Source: Chloroflexota bacterium (GTDB lineage: Bacteria; Chloroflexota; Limnocylindria; QHBO01). Taken from it: a stretch of DNA of 15,823 bases. The position numbers and the translations under genes are program-made. The notes under the pieces are model-generated. The model was not told the origin of the DNA, ran no database searches, and saw only the letters and a program-made list of their open reading frames with translations. Shown here piece by piece: positions 6,758 to 12,899 of the stretch (the first letter of the stretch is position 1; each line of letters starts with the position of its first letter). The DNA is taken from NCBI GenBank assembly GCA_013694645.1, contig JACDBZ010000187.1, forward strand, positions 1-15,823, given 5' to 3'.

Positions 6758-7417
6758 ATGCGCCACGAGCGCGAGCTCCACCTCGCCGGCTTTGAGCGGA
6801 TCGCCGGCCTCGACGAGGTGGGCAGGGGCTGCCTTGCCGGTCCGGTCGTGGCGGCCGCCGTCGTCCTGCCCGAGCGGCATCGGATCAAGGGCATCAGGGA
6901 CTCCAAGGTCGTGCCGCGGGCGCGCCGGGAGGCGCTCTACGCGCTGATCCTCGACCGCGCCGAGGGTGTGGGGGTCGGCTGTGTCGAAGTCGAGGTGATC
7001 GACCGCATCAACATCCTGCAGGCGACCAAGGTCGCCATGCGCGAGGCCCTTGGACGGCTGGCCGAGCCGCCCGATCACCTGCTCATCGATGCGCTCAGCC
7101 TGCGTGACGTTGACCTTCCGCAGCGACCGATCATCGATGGGGATGCCATCAGCGCATCGATCGCCGCCGCCAGCATCGTCGCCAAAGTGACCCGCGACCG
7201 CATCTGCGACGAGATCGACCGGCGCTATCCGGCGTACGGCTTCGCGCGGCACAAGGGCTACGGCACGCGCCGCCACGTCGACGCGCTCATCAGCGAGGGA
7301 CCATGCGAATGGCATCGTCGATCGTTCGCCCCGATTCGGCTGCTGCTCGCCGGCACCCAGCTCCCGCTCGACCTCGACTGGGAGATCGTCGACGAGGAGG
7401 CACTCGGCCTCGATTGA
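6758..7417 (+). CDS. rnhB: Ribonuclease HII
   Basis: Cleaves the RNA strand of RNA-DNA hybrids and removes single ribonucleotides from DNA. With the ATG at 6758 it has 219 residues. Seen: GLDEVGRGCLAGPVVAAAV with D19 and E20, LLIDAL with D111, IIDGDAIS with D129 (the four metal-binding acids, spaced as in E. coli D16/E17/D108/D126), then AASIVAKVTRDR (137-148) and YGFARHKGYGTRRH (160-173). An in-frame GTG at 6686 would add 24 mostly Arg/Pro/Thr residues unlike the family and has no ribosome binding site. The 76 bases between rplS and the chosen start hold nothing else I can identify. Confidence 0.96.
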   Translation: MRHERELHLAGFERIAGLDEVGRGCLAGPVVAAAVVLPERHRIKGIRDSKVVPRARREALYALILDRAEGVGVGCVEVEVIDRINILQATKVAMREALGRLAEPPDHLLIDALSLRDVDLPQRPIIDGDAISASIAAASIVAKVTRDRICDEIDRRYPAYGFARHKGYGTRRHVDALISEGPCEWHRRSFAPIRLLLAGTQLPLDLDWEIVDEEALGLD

Positions 7418-7460
7418 GGCATCCATTCGACGACTCGCCTCCCGCGAGGAGTACGGACCG

Positions 7461-7838
7461 ATGGGAGATGCTCGACACGATCTTGGCATTGCGGCTGAGC
7501 AGGCGGTGGCGGCCTGGCTCGAGACCGCGGGCTGGGAGATCCTCGCAAGGCGTCATCGCTCGGCGGGCGGCGGAGAGGTTGACCTGATCGCCATCGACCC
7601 GGCGAAGATCCTGGTGGCGATCGAGGTGCGCGCGCGACGATCTGCTCGCACCGGGACGGGCGCCGAGACGATTGACCGGCGCCGCAGGGCACGGATCGGC
7701 CGTACCCTCGCTGCGTTCAGCGCGGGGAACAGGGCAAAGCATCGTGGCCTGCGGGTGGATCTCGTGACTGCGGCGCCGGAACCCGAGAGCGTTACACGCT
7801 GGCGTCTGCGACGGGTCCCGGACATCGGCGCCTGGTAG
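7461..7838 (+). CDS. yraN: YraN / UPF0102 endonuclease-like protein
   Basis: Small restriction-endonuclease-fold protein of unclear function, usually next to rnhB as here. 125 residues. Seen: GIAAEQAVAAWLETAGWEIL start, GGGEVDLIAID (36-46) with E39 and D41, and AIEVRAR (53-59). The usual ExK of the nuclease-like core reads E55-V-R57, an Arg in place of the expected Lys. ATG at 7461 with AGGAG (7448-7452) 8 bases upstream; 43 bases after rnhB. Its stop lies 7 bases from the stop of the convergent transglycosylase gene, with no terminator hairpin evident between them. Confidence 0.93.
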   Translation: MGDARHDLGIAAEQAVAAWLETAGWEILARRHRSAGGGEVDLIAIDPAKILVAIEVRARRSARTGTGAETIDRRRRARIGRTLAAFSAGNRAKHRGLRVDLVTAAPEPESVTRWRLRRVPDIGAW

Positions 7839-7845
7839 GGCTCCG

Positions 7846-8946
7846 TCAGCGGCCGAACATGCGCTCGAGCACCTTGATCGATGCGATGTACGGCCTGCTC
7901 ACGGCGTAGATGCCGTGGTGGTCCGTTGCCCACTGGCCCTGGTAATAGGCGGCGAGCACGCGAGCGCGATCGCCGTCGTAGTGACCGAGGTAGTGCGCCA
8001 GGAGGCGTACCCCGGCCCTGATGTTCTGTCGCGTGTCCGTGATCTGGACGGTCGTGCCGAGCATGGCTTCACCCACCCAATCGGCGGTCGCCGGCATCAG
8101 CTGCATAACGCCGACGGCGCCCGCGTGGCTGACAACGCCCTGCTGCCACCCCGATTCCTGCCACGCTACGGCGAGGGCAAGGGCGGCGGGCACCTTGTAA
8201 CGCCCCGCCTCTTCGATGATGACCCGACGGACAGCGTCTCGCCTGGCCATGAGCGCCGCCATCGAGGCGGGCACGCTCATCCGAGGAGAAGCGGAAGAGG
8301 CCGATGCCTTGGGAGTCGCGGATGTTCCGGGAACGGTGAGATGTTGGCCGGCATAGATGCGACTCGGATCGGTGATTCCGTTGGCCAGCACGAGCGCCGC
8401 AACCGACACGCCATAGGCCCGCGCGATCACGGTCAGGTTCTCTCCTCGAGCGACGGCGTGGGACGTCGTCGCTTTCGGCTCCTGGTTTGCGACGGGAGCC
8501 GCGGCCGATGGAGCGGCAGCAGCCAACCCGGGGATCGTCAGTCGCTGGCCCGCATATATGCGGCTCGCGTTGTGGATGCCGTTCGCCTCCACGATGGCCG
8601 GCACGCTCACGCCATACGCACGCGCGATGGTCGTCAGGTTCTGCCCGTACGTCACCGCATGCGTGCGCACCGTGGCCTTCGGCGCCGGCGCGGGAGCGAC
8701 CGGCGAGCGCGCGGCGGCGATACGAATGCGCTGACCGGCGTAGATCCGGTCGGGATTGGCCAGGGCGTTCAGCTCGACCAGGGCCGCGATGTCGACATTG
8801 TGACGTTTCGAGATGCTGGTGAGCGTGTCACCCGATTGGACGAGCACGCTGGGGTCGGCAGCCAGCGCGACGGTGGCGAGGACCGGTCCGGCGACTATCG
8901 TGACGAGAAGGCCGGCGAATGGGGCGATCAGCCCGGGGCGTTGCAA
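7846..8946 (-). CDS. Secreted LysM-repeat lytic transglycosylase
   Basis: Predicted peptidoglycan lyase acting outside the membrane. Using the TTG at 8946 the protein has 366 residues: signal peptide 1 to about 29 (hydrophobic core, ATVALAA cleavage region); LysM domains at about 33-76, 95-140 and 162-207, separated by Ala/Pro/Ser/Thr linkers; then a C-terminal SLT domain from about 230 to 366. The SLT domain has the catalytic Glu in WQESGW (E264), GAVGVMQLMPATADWV (276-291), and AAYYQG where the family usually reads AYNAG. LysM2 and LysM3 are close duplicates. The longer frame to a GTG at 9006 lacks a ribosome binding site and puts 20 odd residues before the signal, so TTG is preferred. It is the only minus-strand gene. 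It is convergent with yraN and divergent from rpsB, and probably has its own promoter. Confidence 0.9.
   Translation of the reverse strand: MQRPGLIAPFAGLLVTIVAGPVLATVALAADPSVLVQSGDTLTSISKRHNVDIAALVELNALANPDRIYAGQRIRIAAARSPVAPAPAPKATVRTHAVTYGQNLTTIARAYGVSVPAIVEANGIHNASRIYAGQRLTIPGLAAAAPSAAAPVANQEPKATTSHAVARGENLTVIARAYGVSVAALVLANGITDPSRIYAGQHLTVPGTSATPKASASSASPRMSVPASMAALMARRDAVRRVIIEEAGRYKVPAALALAVAWQESGWQQGVVSHAGAVGVMQLMPATADWVGEAMLGTTVQITDTRQNIRAGVRLLAHYLGHYDGDRARVLAAYYQGQWATDHHGIYAVSRPYIASIKVLERMFGR
8326..8664 (-). repeat. Tandem duplicated LysM units within the transglycosylase gene
   Basis: LysM2 (8527-8664) and LysM3 (8326-8463) encode near-identical cores: NLT-IARAYGVSV, then ANGI, then SRIYAGQ-LT-PG. 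The similarity is also visible in the DNA, unlike LysM1 (8719-8850), which has diverged. This indicates a relatively recent unit duplication. Confidence 0.7.
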
Positions 8947-8960
8947 CGGATCGTTCCTCC
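8944..8960 (-). promoter_or_regulatory. Ribosome binding site that fixes a TTG start for the transglycosylase
   Basis: Reading the minus strand, GGAGG (complement of 8956-8960) lies 9 bases before TTG (complement of 8944-8946). The codons after this TTG give MQRPGLIAPF, leading straight into the signal-peptide core. Confidence 0.7.
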
Positions 8961-9018
8961 AGGTGTAGATGCCAGCGGTGTGCGGTCCGTGGCACGGACA
9001 CATCACGACGCGGGGCGG

Positions 9019-9046
9019 ATGCTAGGAGCGATCCGGGGTGGGTCAA
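9019..9046 (-). promoter_or_regulatory. Probable promoter for the transglycosylase gene
   Basis: On the minus strand, TTGACC (complement of 9041-9046) and TAGCAT (complement of 9019-9024) are 16 bases apart. Transcription would begin near 9012 and give a leader of roughly 65 bases to the TTG start. Confidence 0.45.
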
Positions 9047-9133
9047 GGTACCTGCGGATGGGCGGGAAGTACTTCGGTACCGTCAGGTGCGGTGGTGGCG
9101 CCGGCCTCGGAGGCGAGGGGAATGACCAGCAGT

Positions 9134-9143
9134 CTGGTATCAT
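9134..9143 (+). promoter_or_regulatory. Extended -10 promoter element for rpsB
   Basis: CTGGTATCAT contains TGG followed by TATCAT (9138-9143). No good -35 is present at the usual distance, as is common for extended -10 promoters. Transcription should begin near 9150 and give a leader of about 140 bases. The element matches the rplS promoter (6231-6240) at 8 of 10 positions. Confidence 0.45.
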
Positions 9144-9149
9144 TCTCAC

Positions 9150-9167
9150 CTCGCGCATCCGTGCGAG
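9150..9167 (+). promoter_or_regulatory. 5' hairpin at the expected start of the rpsB transcript
   Basis: CTCGCGC (9150-9156) pairs with GTGCGAG (9161-9167), including one G-T pair, with loop ATCC. A second, shorter stem GCGAC / GTCGC (9218-9222 / 9227-9231) lies further down the leader. S2 leader autoregulation exists in other phyla; I see no sequence match to a known motif. Confidence 0.4.
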
Positions 9168-9276
9168 AACCATCACACACGCCCGGCTGATCTCGCCTGG
9201 TCCTCGGTGCCGCTGTTGCGACGCACGTCGCCGCGCGGTGGATCGTGAGAGTCGATGTCGAGCGGAGGAACGAACC

Positions 9277-9291
9277 GGAGGTATCTCTTTG
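9277..9291 (+). promoter_or_regulatory. Ribosome binding site that fixes a TTG start for rpsB
   Basis: GGAGG (9277-9281) is followed by 7 bases and then TTG 9289-9291. The frame is open far upstream, so the site is needed to place the start. An ATG at 9304 is in frame but has no such site and would trim the usual S2 N-terminus. Confidence 0.8.
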
Positions 9292-10245
9292 GCTGCCACC
9301 AGCATGAAGCAGCTTCTCGAATCGGGCGTCCATTTCGGGCATCAGACGCGCCGCTGGAATCCGAAGATGCGCGAGTACATCTTCGCCGAGCGGAACGGGA
9401 TCCACATCATCGACCTGGCCCAGACGGTGTCCCTTCTCGAGGCCGCCCTCGAGTTTGTGCGCGAGACGGTTCGTCGCGGCGAGAGCGTGCTCTTCGTCGG
9501 GACCAAGAAGCAGGCCCAGGACGCGCTCTCCGAAGCAGCGACGCGCTCAGGCCAGCATTACGTGAACACGCGCTGGCTCGGCGGGATGCTGACCAACTTC
9601 ACCACGATCAAGCGCCGCATCCAGCGCATGGAGGCCCTCGAGGCTCGTCGCGATGCGGGCGAATTCGAGCGCCTCACGAAGAAGGAAGCCACGAAGCTCT
9701 CCGAGGAGATCAAGAAGCTCGACAACGCCCTCGGCGGCATTCGCAAGATGCGACGTGTGCCGGGTGCGGTCTTCATCGTCGACCCGCATCGCGAGGCGAT
9801 CGCCGTGGCCGAAGCGCGGCGACTCGAGATCCCGATCGTGGCGATGACCGATACGAACTGCGACCCTGATCTCATCGATTGGGTCATCCCGGCCAATGAT
9901 GACGCGATTCGATCGGTTCGTCTGATCTGCGGTCTCGTCGCCGATGCGGCGAGTGTCGCGCAGCAGGAGCGCCAGGCGAAGCTGGACGAGGAGTTCGAGC
10001 AGGCGGAGGCGATGCCGCCCGTCGACGACACCGCGCTCGGCTCGGAGGCTGATTACACCGCGGCCCTGGCAACCGGCGAGGCGCTCGTCTTCGAGCCCGA
10101 GCCAGAGGACGATGAAGAAGAGGAGCGCAAGGCGCGCGCTCGACGCGCGGCCCACCTCGACGAGGGAGAGCCGGAGCACAATCCCGATCGTGAACACGAG
10201 CGCCAGATCGCCGAGCAGACCAAGGAGCATGAGCCCCGCCCGTAG
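9289..10245 (+). CDS. rpsB: 30S ribosomal protein S2 with acidic C-terminal tail
   Basis: S2 binds the 30S body and is needed for S1 docking where S1 exists. 318 residues from TTG 9289. Seen: MKQLLESGVHFGHQTRRWNPKM (6-27 in part), YIFAERNGIHIIDL (30-43), FVGTKKQAQDAL (69-80), NTRWLGGMLTNF (93-104), VPGAVFIVDPHREAIAVAEA (157-176 in part), IPIVAMTDTNCDPDLIDWVIPANDDAIRS. The fold is complete by about residue 225. The remaining about 90 residues are a Glu/Asp/Arg-rich tail (EPEPEDDEEEER at 269-280), making the protein longer than the usual 230-260. First gene of an eight-gene co-oriented run. The same frame runs open upstream to 7915 antisense to the transglycosylase; that part is not coding. Confidence 0.97.
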   Translation: MAATSMKQLLESGVHFGHQTRRWNPKMREYIFAERNGIHIIDLAQTVSLLEAALEFVRETVRRGESVLFVGTKKQAQDALSEAATRSGQHYVNTRWLGGMLTNFTTIKRRIQRMEALEARRDAGEFERLTKKEATKLSEEIKKLDNALGGIRKMRRVPGAVFIVDPHREAIAVAEARRLEIPIVAMTDTNCDPDLIDWVIPANDDAIRSVRLICGLVADAASVAQQERQAKLDEEFEQAEAMPPVDDTALGSEADYTAALATGEALVFEPEPEDDEEEERKARARRAAHLDEGEPEHNPDREHERQIAEQTKEHEPRP

Positions 10246-10250
10246 GCGGG
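10235..10250 (+). promoter_or_regulatory. Hairpin spanning the rpsB stop codon, just before tsf
   Basis: CCCGCC (10235-10240) pairs perfectly with GGCGGG (10245-10250), loop CGTA. The rpsB stop TAG is at 10243-10245. The tsf Shine-Dalgarno AGGTG (10252-10256) begins 2 bases after the stem. There is no T-run, so it is not an ordinary intrinsic terminator; it may adjust tsf translation or mRNA processing. Confidence 0.4.
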
Positions 10251-10264
10251 CAGGTGAAACTGAT

Positions 10265-10897
10265 ATGACGAACACACAAATGATCAAGCCCGAGGATGTC
10301 AAGAAGCTCAGGGAGCAGACCGGCGCCGGCATCATGGACTGTAAGCGCGCCCTCGAGCAGTCGGACGGCGACTACGAGAAGGCCGCGCTCTTCCTGCGTG
10401 AGAAGGGTCTCTCCACGGCCGCCAAGAAGGCCGGACGCGCGGCGCGCGAAGGCGTCGTGACGAGCTATATTCACCACGGGTCGCGGCTCGGCGTCCTGCT
10501 GGAGCTGAACTGCGAAACCGATTTCGTGGCGCGCACAGATGACTTCCAGCAGCTCGCCCGGGAGATCGCCATGCAGGTTGCCGGGATGGCGCCGCAGTAC
10601 GTCAGCCGCGACGACGTTCCCGCCGAGCTCATCGAGGAGCAGAAGCGGCTGTTCGCCGTAGATGCCGAGCGCGATGGGCGTCCGGCGGACCGTGTTCCGA
10701 TGATCGTCGAGGGCAAGCTGAACAAGTGGTTCGAGTCTGTCTGCCTGCTCGACCAGCCGTTCCGCGACACCAATCGTAAGATCGGGGACCTCATCACCGA
10801 GAAGATCGCCCTCCTCGGGGAGAACATCAGGATTGCTCGCTTCGCCCGCATGGGAGTCGGCGAGTCCGCACAGCCAGAGACCGACGAGGCCGCGTGA
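10265..10897 (+). CDS. tsf: Elongation factor Ts, short form
   Basis: Nucleotide exchange factor that regenerates EF-Tu-GTP. Seen: UBA-like N-terminus with signature LREQTGAGIMDCKRALEQ (15-32), then the core with ELNCETDFVARTDDF (80-94), and a C-terminal QPFRDTNRKIGDLI segment (164-177). The 210 residues are the short type (as in Thermus), well below the about 280 of E. coli, so one core subdomain is reduced. ATG 10265 with AGGTG (10252-10256) upstream. Stop TGA overlaps the pyrH GTG. Confidence 0.97.
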   Translation: MTNTQMIKPEDVKKLREQTGAGIMDCKRALEQSDGDYEKAALFLREKGLSTAAKKAGRAAREGVVTSYIHHGSRLGVLLELNCETDFVARTDDFQQLAREIAMQVAGMAPQYVSRDDVPAELIEEQKRLFAVDAERDGRPADRVPMIVEGKLNKWFESVCLLDQPFRDTNRKIGDLITEKIALLGENIRIARFARMGVGESAQPETDEAA

Positions 10898-11640
10898 CGG
10901 TGACGGAACCGGTCCCCGCCTCGGAACCACCATCACCTCGCCGGGTGCTCCTCAAGCTCTCCGGCGAGGCACTGATGGGAGAGCACGAATACGGCATCGA
11001 CCCGGAGGTCGTGCGCGGTATCGCCGGACAGGTCGCCGCGGGGAAGCAGGATGGAACCGAGATCGCGATCGTCGTCGGTGGTGGCAACATCTTTCGGGGG
11101 CTTGCCGCGAGCGCGCGCGGCATGGACCGCTCGACCGGGGACTACATGGGCATGCTGGCGACGGTGATGAACGGGCTCGCCATCCAGGACGCACTCGAGC
11201 AGGCCGACTGTCCGACACGCGTGATGAGCGCAATCGCGATGAACGAGATCTGCGAGCCGTACATCCGTCGTCGGGCCGTCCGTCACCTCGAGAAAGGGCG
11301 GGTGGTGGTGATGGTCGCTGGGACCGGCAATCCCTACTTCACGACCGATACGGCAGCGACGCTCCGCGCAGTCGAGGTTCACGCCGAAGTGATTCTCAAG
11401 GCCACAAGGGTCGACGGGGTGTACGATGCCGACCCTGAGAAGTATCCCGATGCTCGCCGCTACAGCGAGATCGGCTACACCGATCTGCTGAGCAATCGGC
11501 TCCAGGCGCTCGATGCGACCGCCGTGAGCCTGGCGATGGACAACCAGATGCCGATCGTTGTCTTCGATATGACGGTTCCCGGCAACATCACGCGGGCGAT
11601 CGCCGGCGAGCGAATCGGCACCCTGATCTCAGGAGAGTGA
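10894..11640 (+). CDS. pyrH: Uridylate (UMP) kinase
   Basis: Converts UMP to UDP with ATP; amino-acid-kinase fold, usually hexameric and GTP-activated. 248 residues. Seen: VLLKLSGEALMG (18-29), VVGGGNIFRG (60-69), MDRSTGDYMGMLATVMNGLAI (77-97 in part), VAGTGNPYFTTDTAA (141-155), KATRVDGVYDADP (169-181), IVVFDMTVPGNI near the end. The GTG at 10894 overlaps the tsf stop by 4 bases (GTGA) and gives a 16-residue Pro/Glu-rich lead before the core. A second in-frame GTG at 10900 cannot be excluded. Confidence 0.97.
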   Translation: MTVTEPVPASEPPSPRRVLLKLSGEALMGEHEYGIDPEVVRGIAGQVAAGKQDGTEIAIVVGGGNIFRGLAASARGMDRSTGDYMGMLATVMNGLAIQDALEQADCPTRVMSAIAMNEICEPYIRRRAVRHLEKGRVVVMVAGTGNPYFTTDTAATLRAVEVHAEVILKATRVDGVYDADPEKYPDARRYSEIGYTDLLSNRLQALDATAVSLAMDNQMPIVVFDMTVPGNITRAIAGERIGTLISGE

Positions 11641-11644
11641 CACG

Positions 11645-12202
11645 ATGACGCACGAGGCGCTGATCGCGATCGAACCAAGGATGCAGCGGGCCATCGATGC
11701 GATGGAACGCGACTTCGCGGGCATTCGAACCGGCCGCGCCTCGACCGCGCTCGTCGAGCGCATCACGGTGGATTACTACGGCGCGCAGACCCCGCTCAAC
11801 CAGGTCGCCGGCATCAGCACTCCTGATGCGCACCTGATCGTCATTCAGCCATGGGACCGATCGGTCCTGTCGGCGATCGAGAAGGCCATCACGAAGAGCG
11901 ATATCGGCCTGATGCCGAATGTGGACGGCACCGTCGTCCGCCTTCATGTGCCGCCGCTCACCGAAGACCGGCGCAAGGAGATGGTGAAGCAGGTTCGACG
12001 TCGCACCGAAGAGGCCCGCGTGGAGGTCCGCAATCATCGGCGCGATGCCGCGGATCTCTTGAAGAAGGCACTACGCGACGGCGACCTCTCGGAGGACGAG
12101 GAGCGGCGCGAGCTCGAGGCATTGCAGAAGCTGACGGATCGGAAGGTGGAGGCGATCGACGCGCGGGCGGAGCGCAAGGAAGCCGAAATCCTGGAGGTCT
12201 GA
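11645..12202 (+). CDS. frr: Ribosome recycling factor
   Basis: With EF-G it splits post-termination ribosomes. 185 residues, the normal length. Seen: FAGIRTGRASTALVERITVDYYG (24-46 in part), TPLNQVAGISTPDAHLIVIQPWD, the hinge and head region VRLHVPPLTEDRRKEMVKQVR, then the long C-terminal helix with EEARVEVRNHRRDAADLLKK. ATG 11645 lies 4 bases after pyrH with AGGAG (11631-11635) 9 bases upstream. uppS begins 3 bases after its stop. Confidence 0.98.
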   Translation: MTHEALIAIEPRMQRAIDAMERDFAGIRTGRASTALVERITVDYYGAQTPLNQVAGISTPDAHLIVIQPWDRSVLSAIEKAITKSDIGLMPNVDGTVVRLHVPPLTEDRRKEMVKQVRRRTEEARVEVRNHRRDAADLLKKALRDGDLSEDEERRELEALQKLTDRKVEAIDARAERKEAEILEV

Positions 12203-12205
12203 CCG

Positions 12206-12898
12206 GTGCCGGACGAGGTCCGACCCCGGCACGTGGCAATCATTGCCGATGGAAATCGTCGCTGGGCGCGCGAGCGCAACCTGCCGGTGCTCGCCGGCCA
12301 CATCCAGGGCATCGAAGCGATCCGTCCGATCCTCCGGCGCGCGCGCGACCGTGGAGTGGAGACCCTCTCGGTCTACACGTTCAGCACCGAGAACTGGAAC
12401 CGGCCCGAAGACGAGGTGGCCGGCCTCTTCGGCCTCATCGATGGCGCCGTCCGCCAATACACCGATGAGCTCATCACGGAGGGCGTCCGGGTTCGAATCA
12501 TCGGTCGCCTGCACGAAGCACCCTCGGATGTGCAGCGTTCGATCCGATCCGCCGAGGAGCGGACCGGGGGTGGCGCGCGCATGGAGCTCAACATCTGCTT
12601 CAACTATTCCGGACGCGCAGAGATCGTCGACGCGGCACGAGCGCTGCTGGCTGCCCGCGTTGATCCGCACGATCTCGACGAGGCGCATTTCGCACGGCAC
12701 CTCTATACGTCTGGCCAGGCCGACGTGGACCTGATCATTCGAACGGGTGGCGATCAGCGCACCAGCAACTTCCTGCTCTGGCAGGCAGCCTATGCCGAGC
12801 TCGTCTTCTCCGCGAAGTTCTGGCCCGACTTCACCGCGGACGATTTCGATGCGGCCCTGGCTGAATACGCGCGCCGCGACCGGCGTTTCGGAGGCTGA
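12206..12898 (+). CDS. uppS: Undecaprenyl-diphosphate synthase (cis-prenyltransferase)
   Basis: Adds isopentenyl units to farnesyl diphosphate to make the C55 carrier for peptidoglycan and other wall polymers; cytosolic, membrane-associated homodimer. 230 residues. Seen: HVAIIADGNRRWA (9-21) with the metal-binding D15, GH (31-32), YTFSTENWNRP (57-67), NYSGRAEI (133-140), RTGGDQRTSNFLLWQAAYAEL (179-199 in part). The Glu usual in TGGExR is Asp here (D183), while the metal-binding Glu of AYAEL (E198) is kept. GTG 12206 with GGAGG (12192-12196) upstream. Family order frr-uppS-cdsA-dxr-rseP is preserved. Confidence 0.96.
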   Translation: MPDEVRPRHVAIIADGNRRWARERNLPVLAGHIQGIEAIRPILRRARDRGVETLSVYTFSTENWNRPEDEVAGLFGLIDGAVRQYTDELITEGVRVRIIGRLHEAPSDVQRSIRSAEERTGGGARMELNICFNYSGRAEIVDAARALLAARVDPHDLDEAHFARHLYTSGQADVDLIIRTGGDQRTSNFLLWQAAYAELVFSAKFWPDFTADDFDAALAEYARRDRRFGG

Positions 12899-12899
12899 C

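Larger units (their letters stand above)
8947..9288. other. 342-base divergent control region between the transglycosylase gene and rpsB
   Basis: No gene is credible here. It contains a minus-strand promoter candidate (9019-9046), two GGTACC palindromes at 9047-9052 and 9076-9081 between the two promoters, an rpsB extended -10 (9134-9143), a 7-bp hairpin at the expected rpsB transcript start (9150-9167), a further 5-bp hairpin (9218-9231), and the rpsB ribosome binding site. No tRNA or known riboswitch shape was recognised. Confidence 0.6.

Noticed and set aside
6109..6906. 265-codon minus-strand open frame over rplS and its leader
   Set aside because: Composition is that of an antisense shadow; it opposes the clear L19 gene and has no recognisable domain.
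7836..7850. Bidirectional terminator between yraN and the convergent transglycosylase gene
   Set aside because: Only 7 bases separate the two stops and no stem with T-run is seen there.
9047..9081. Two GGTACC palindromes 29 bases apart in the divergent region, as operator half-sites
   Set aside because: Six-base palindromes are common and the flanks are not symmetric enough to claim a binding site.
7915..9288. A very long plus-strand open frame that runs antisense to the transglycosylase and joins rpsB in frame (776 codons in total)
   Set aside because: The upstream part is a high-GC shadow of the LysM/SLT gene, is rich in Arg/Gly/His with no family resemblance, and crosses the rpsB promoter and leader. 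rpsB starts at TTG 9289 with a strong ribosome binding site.
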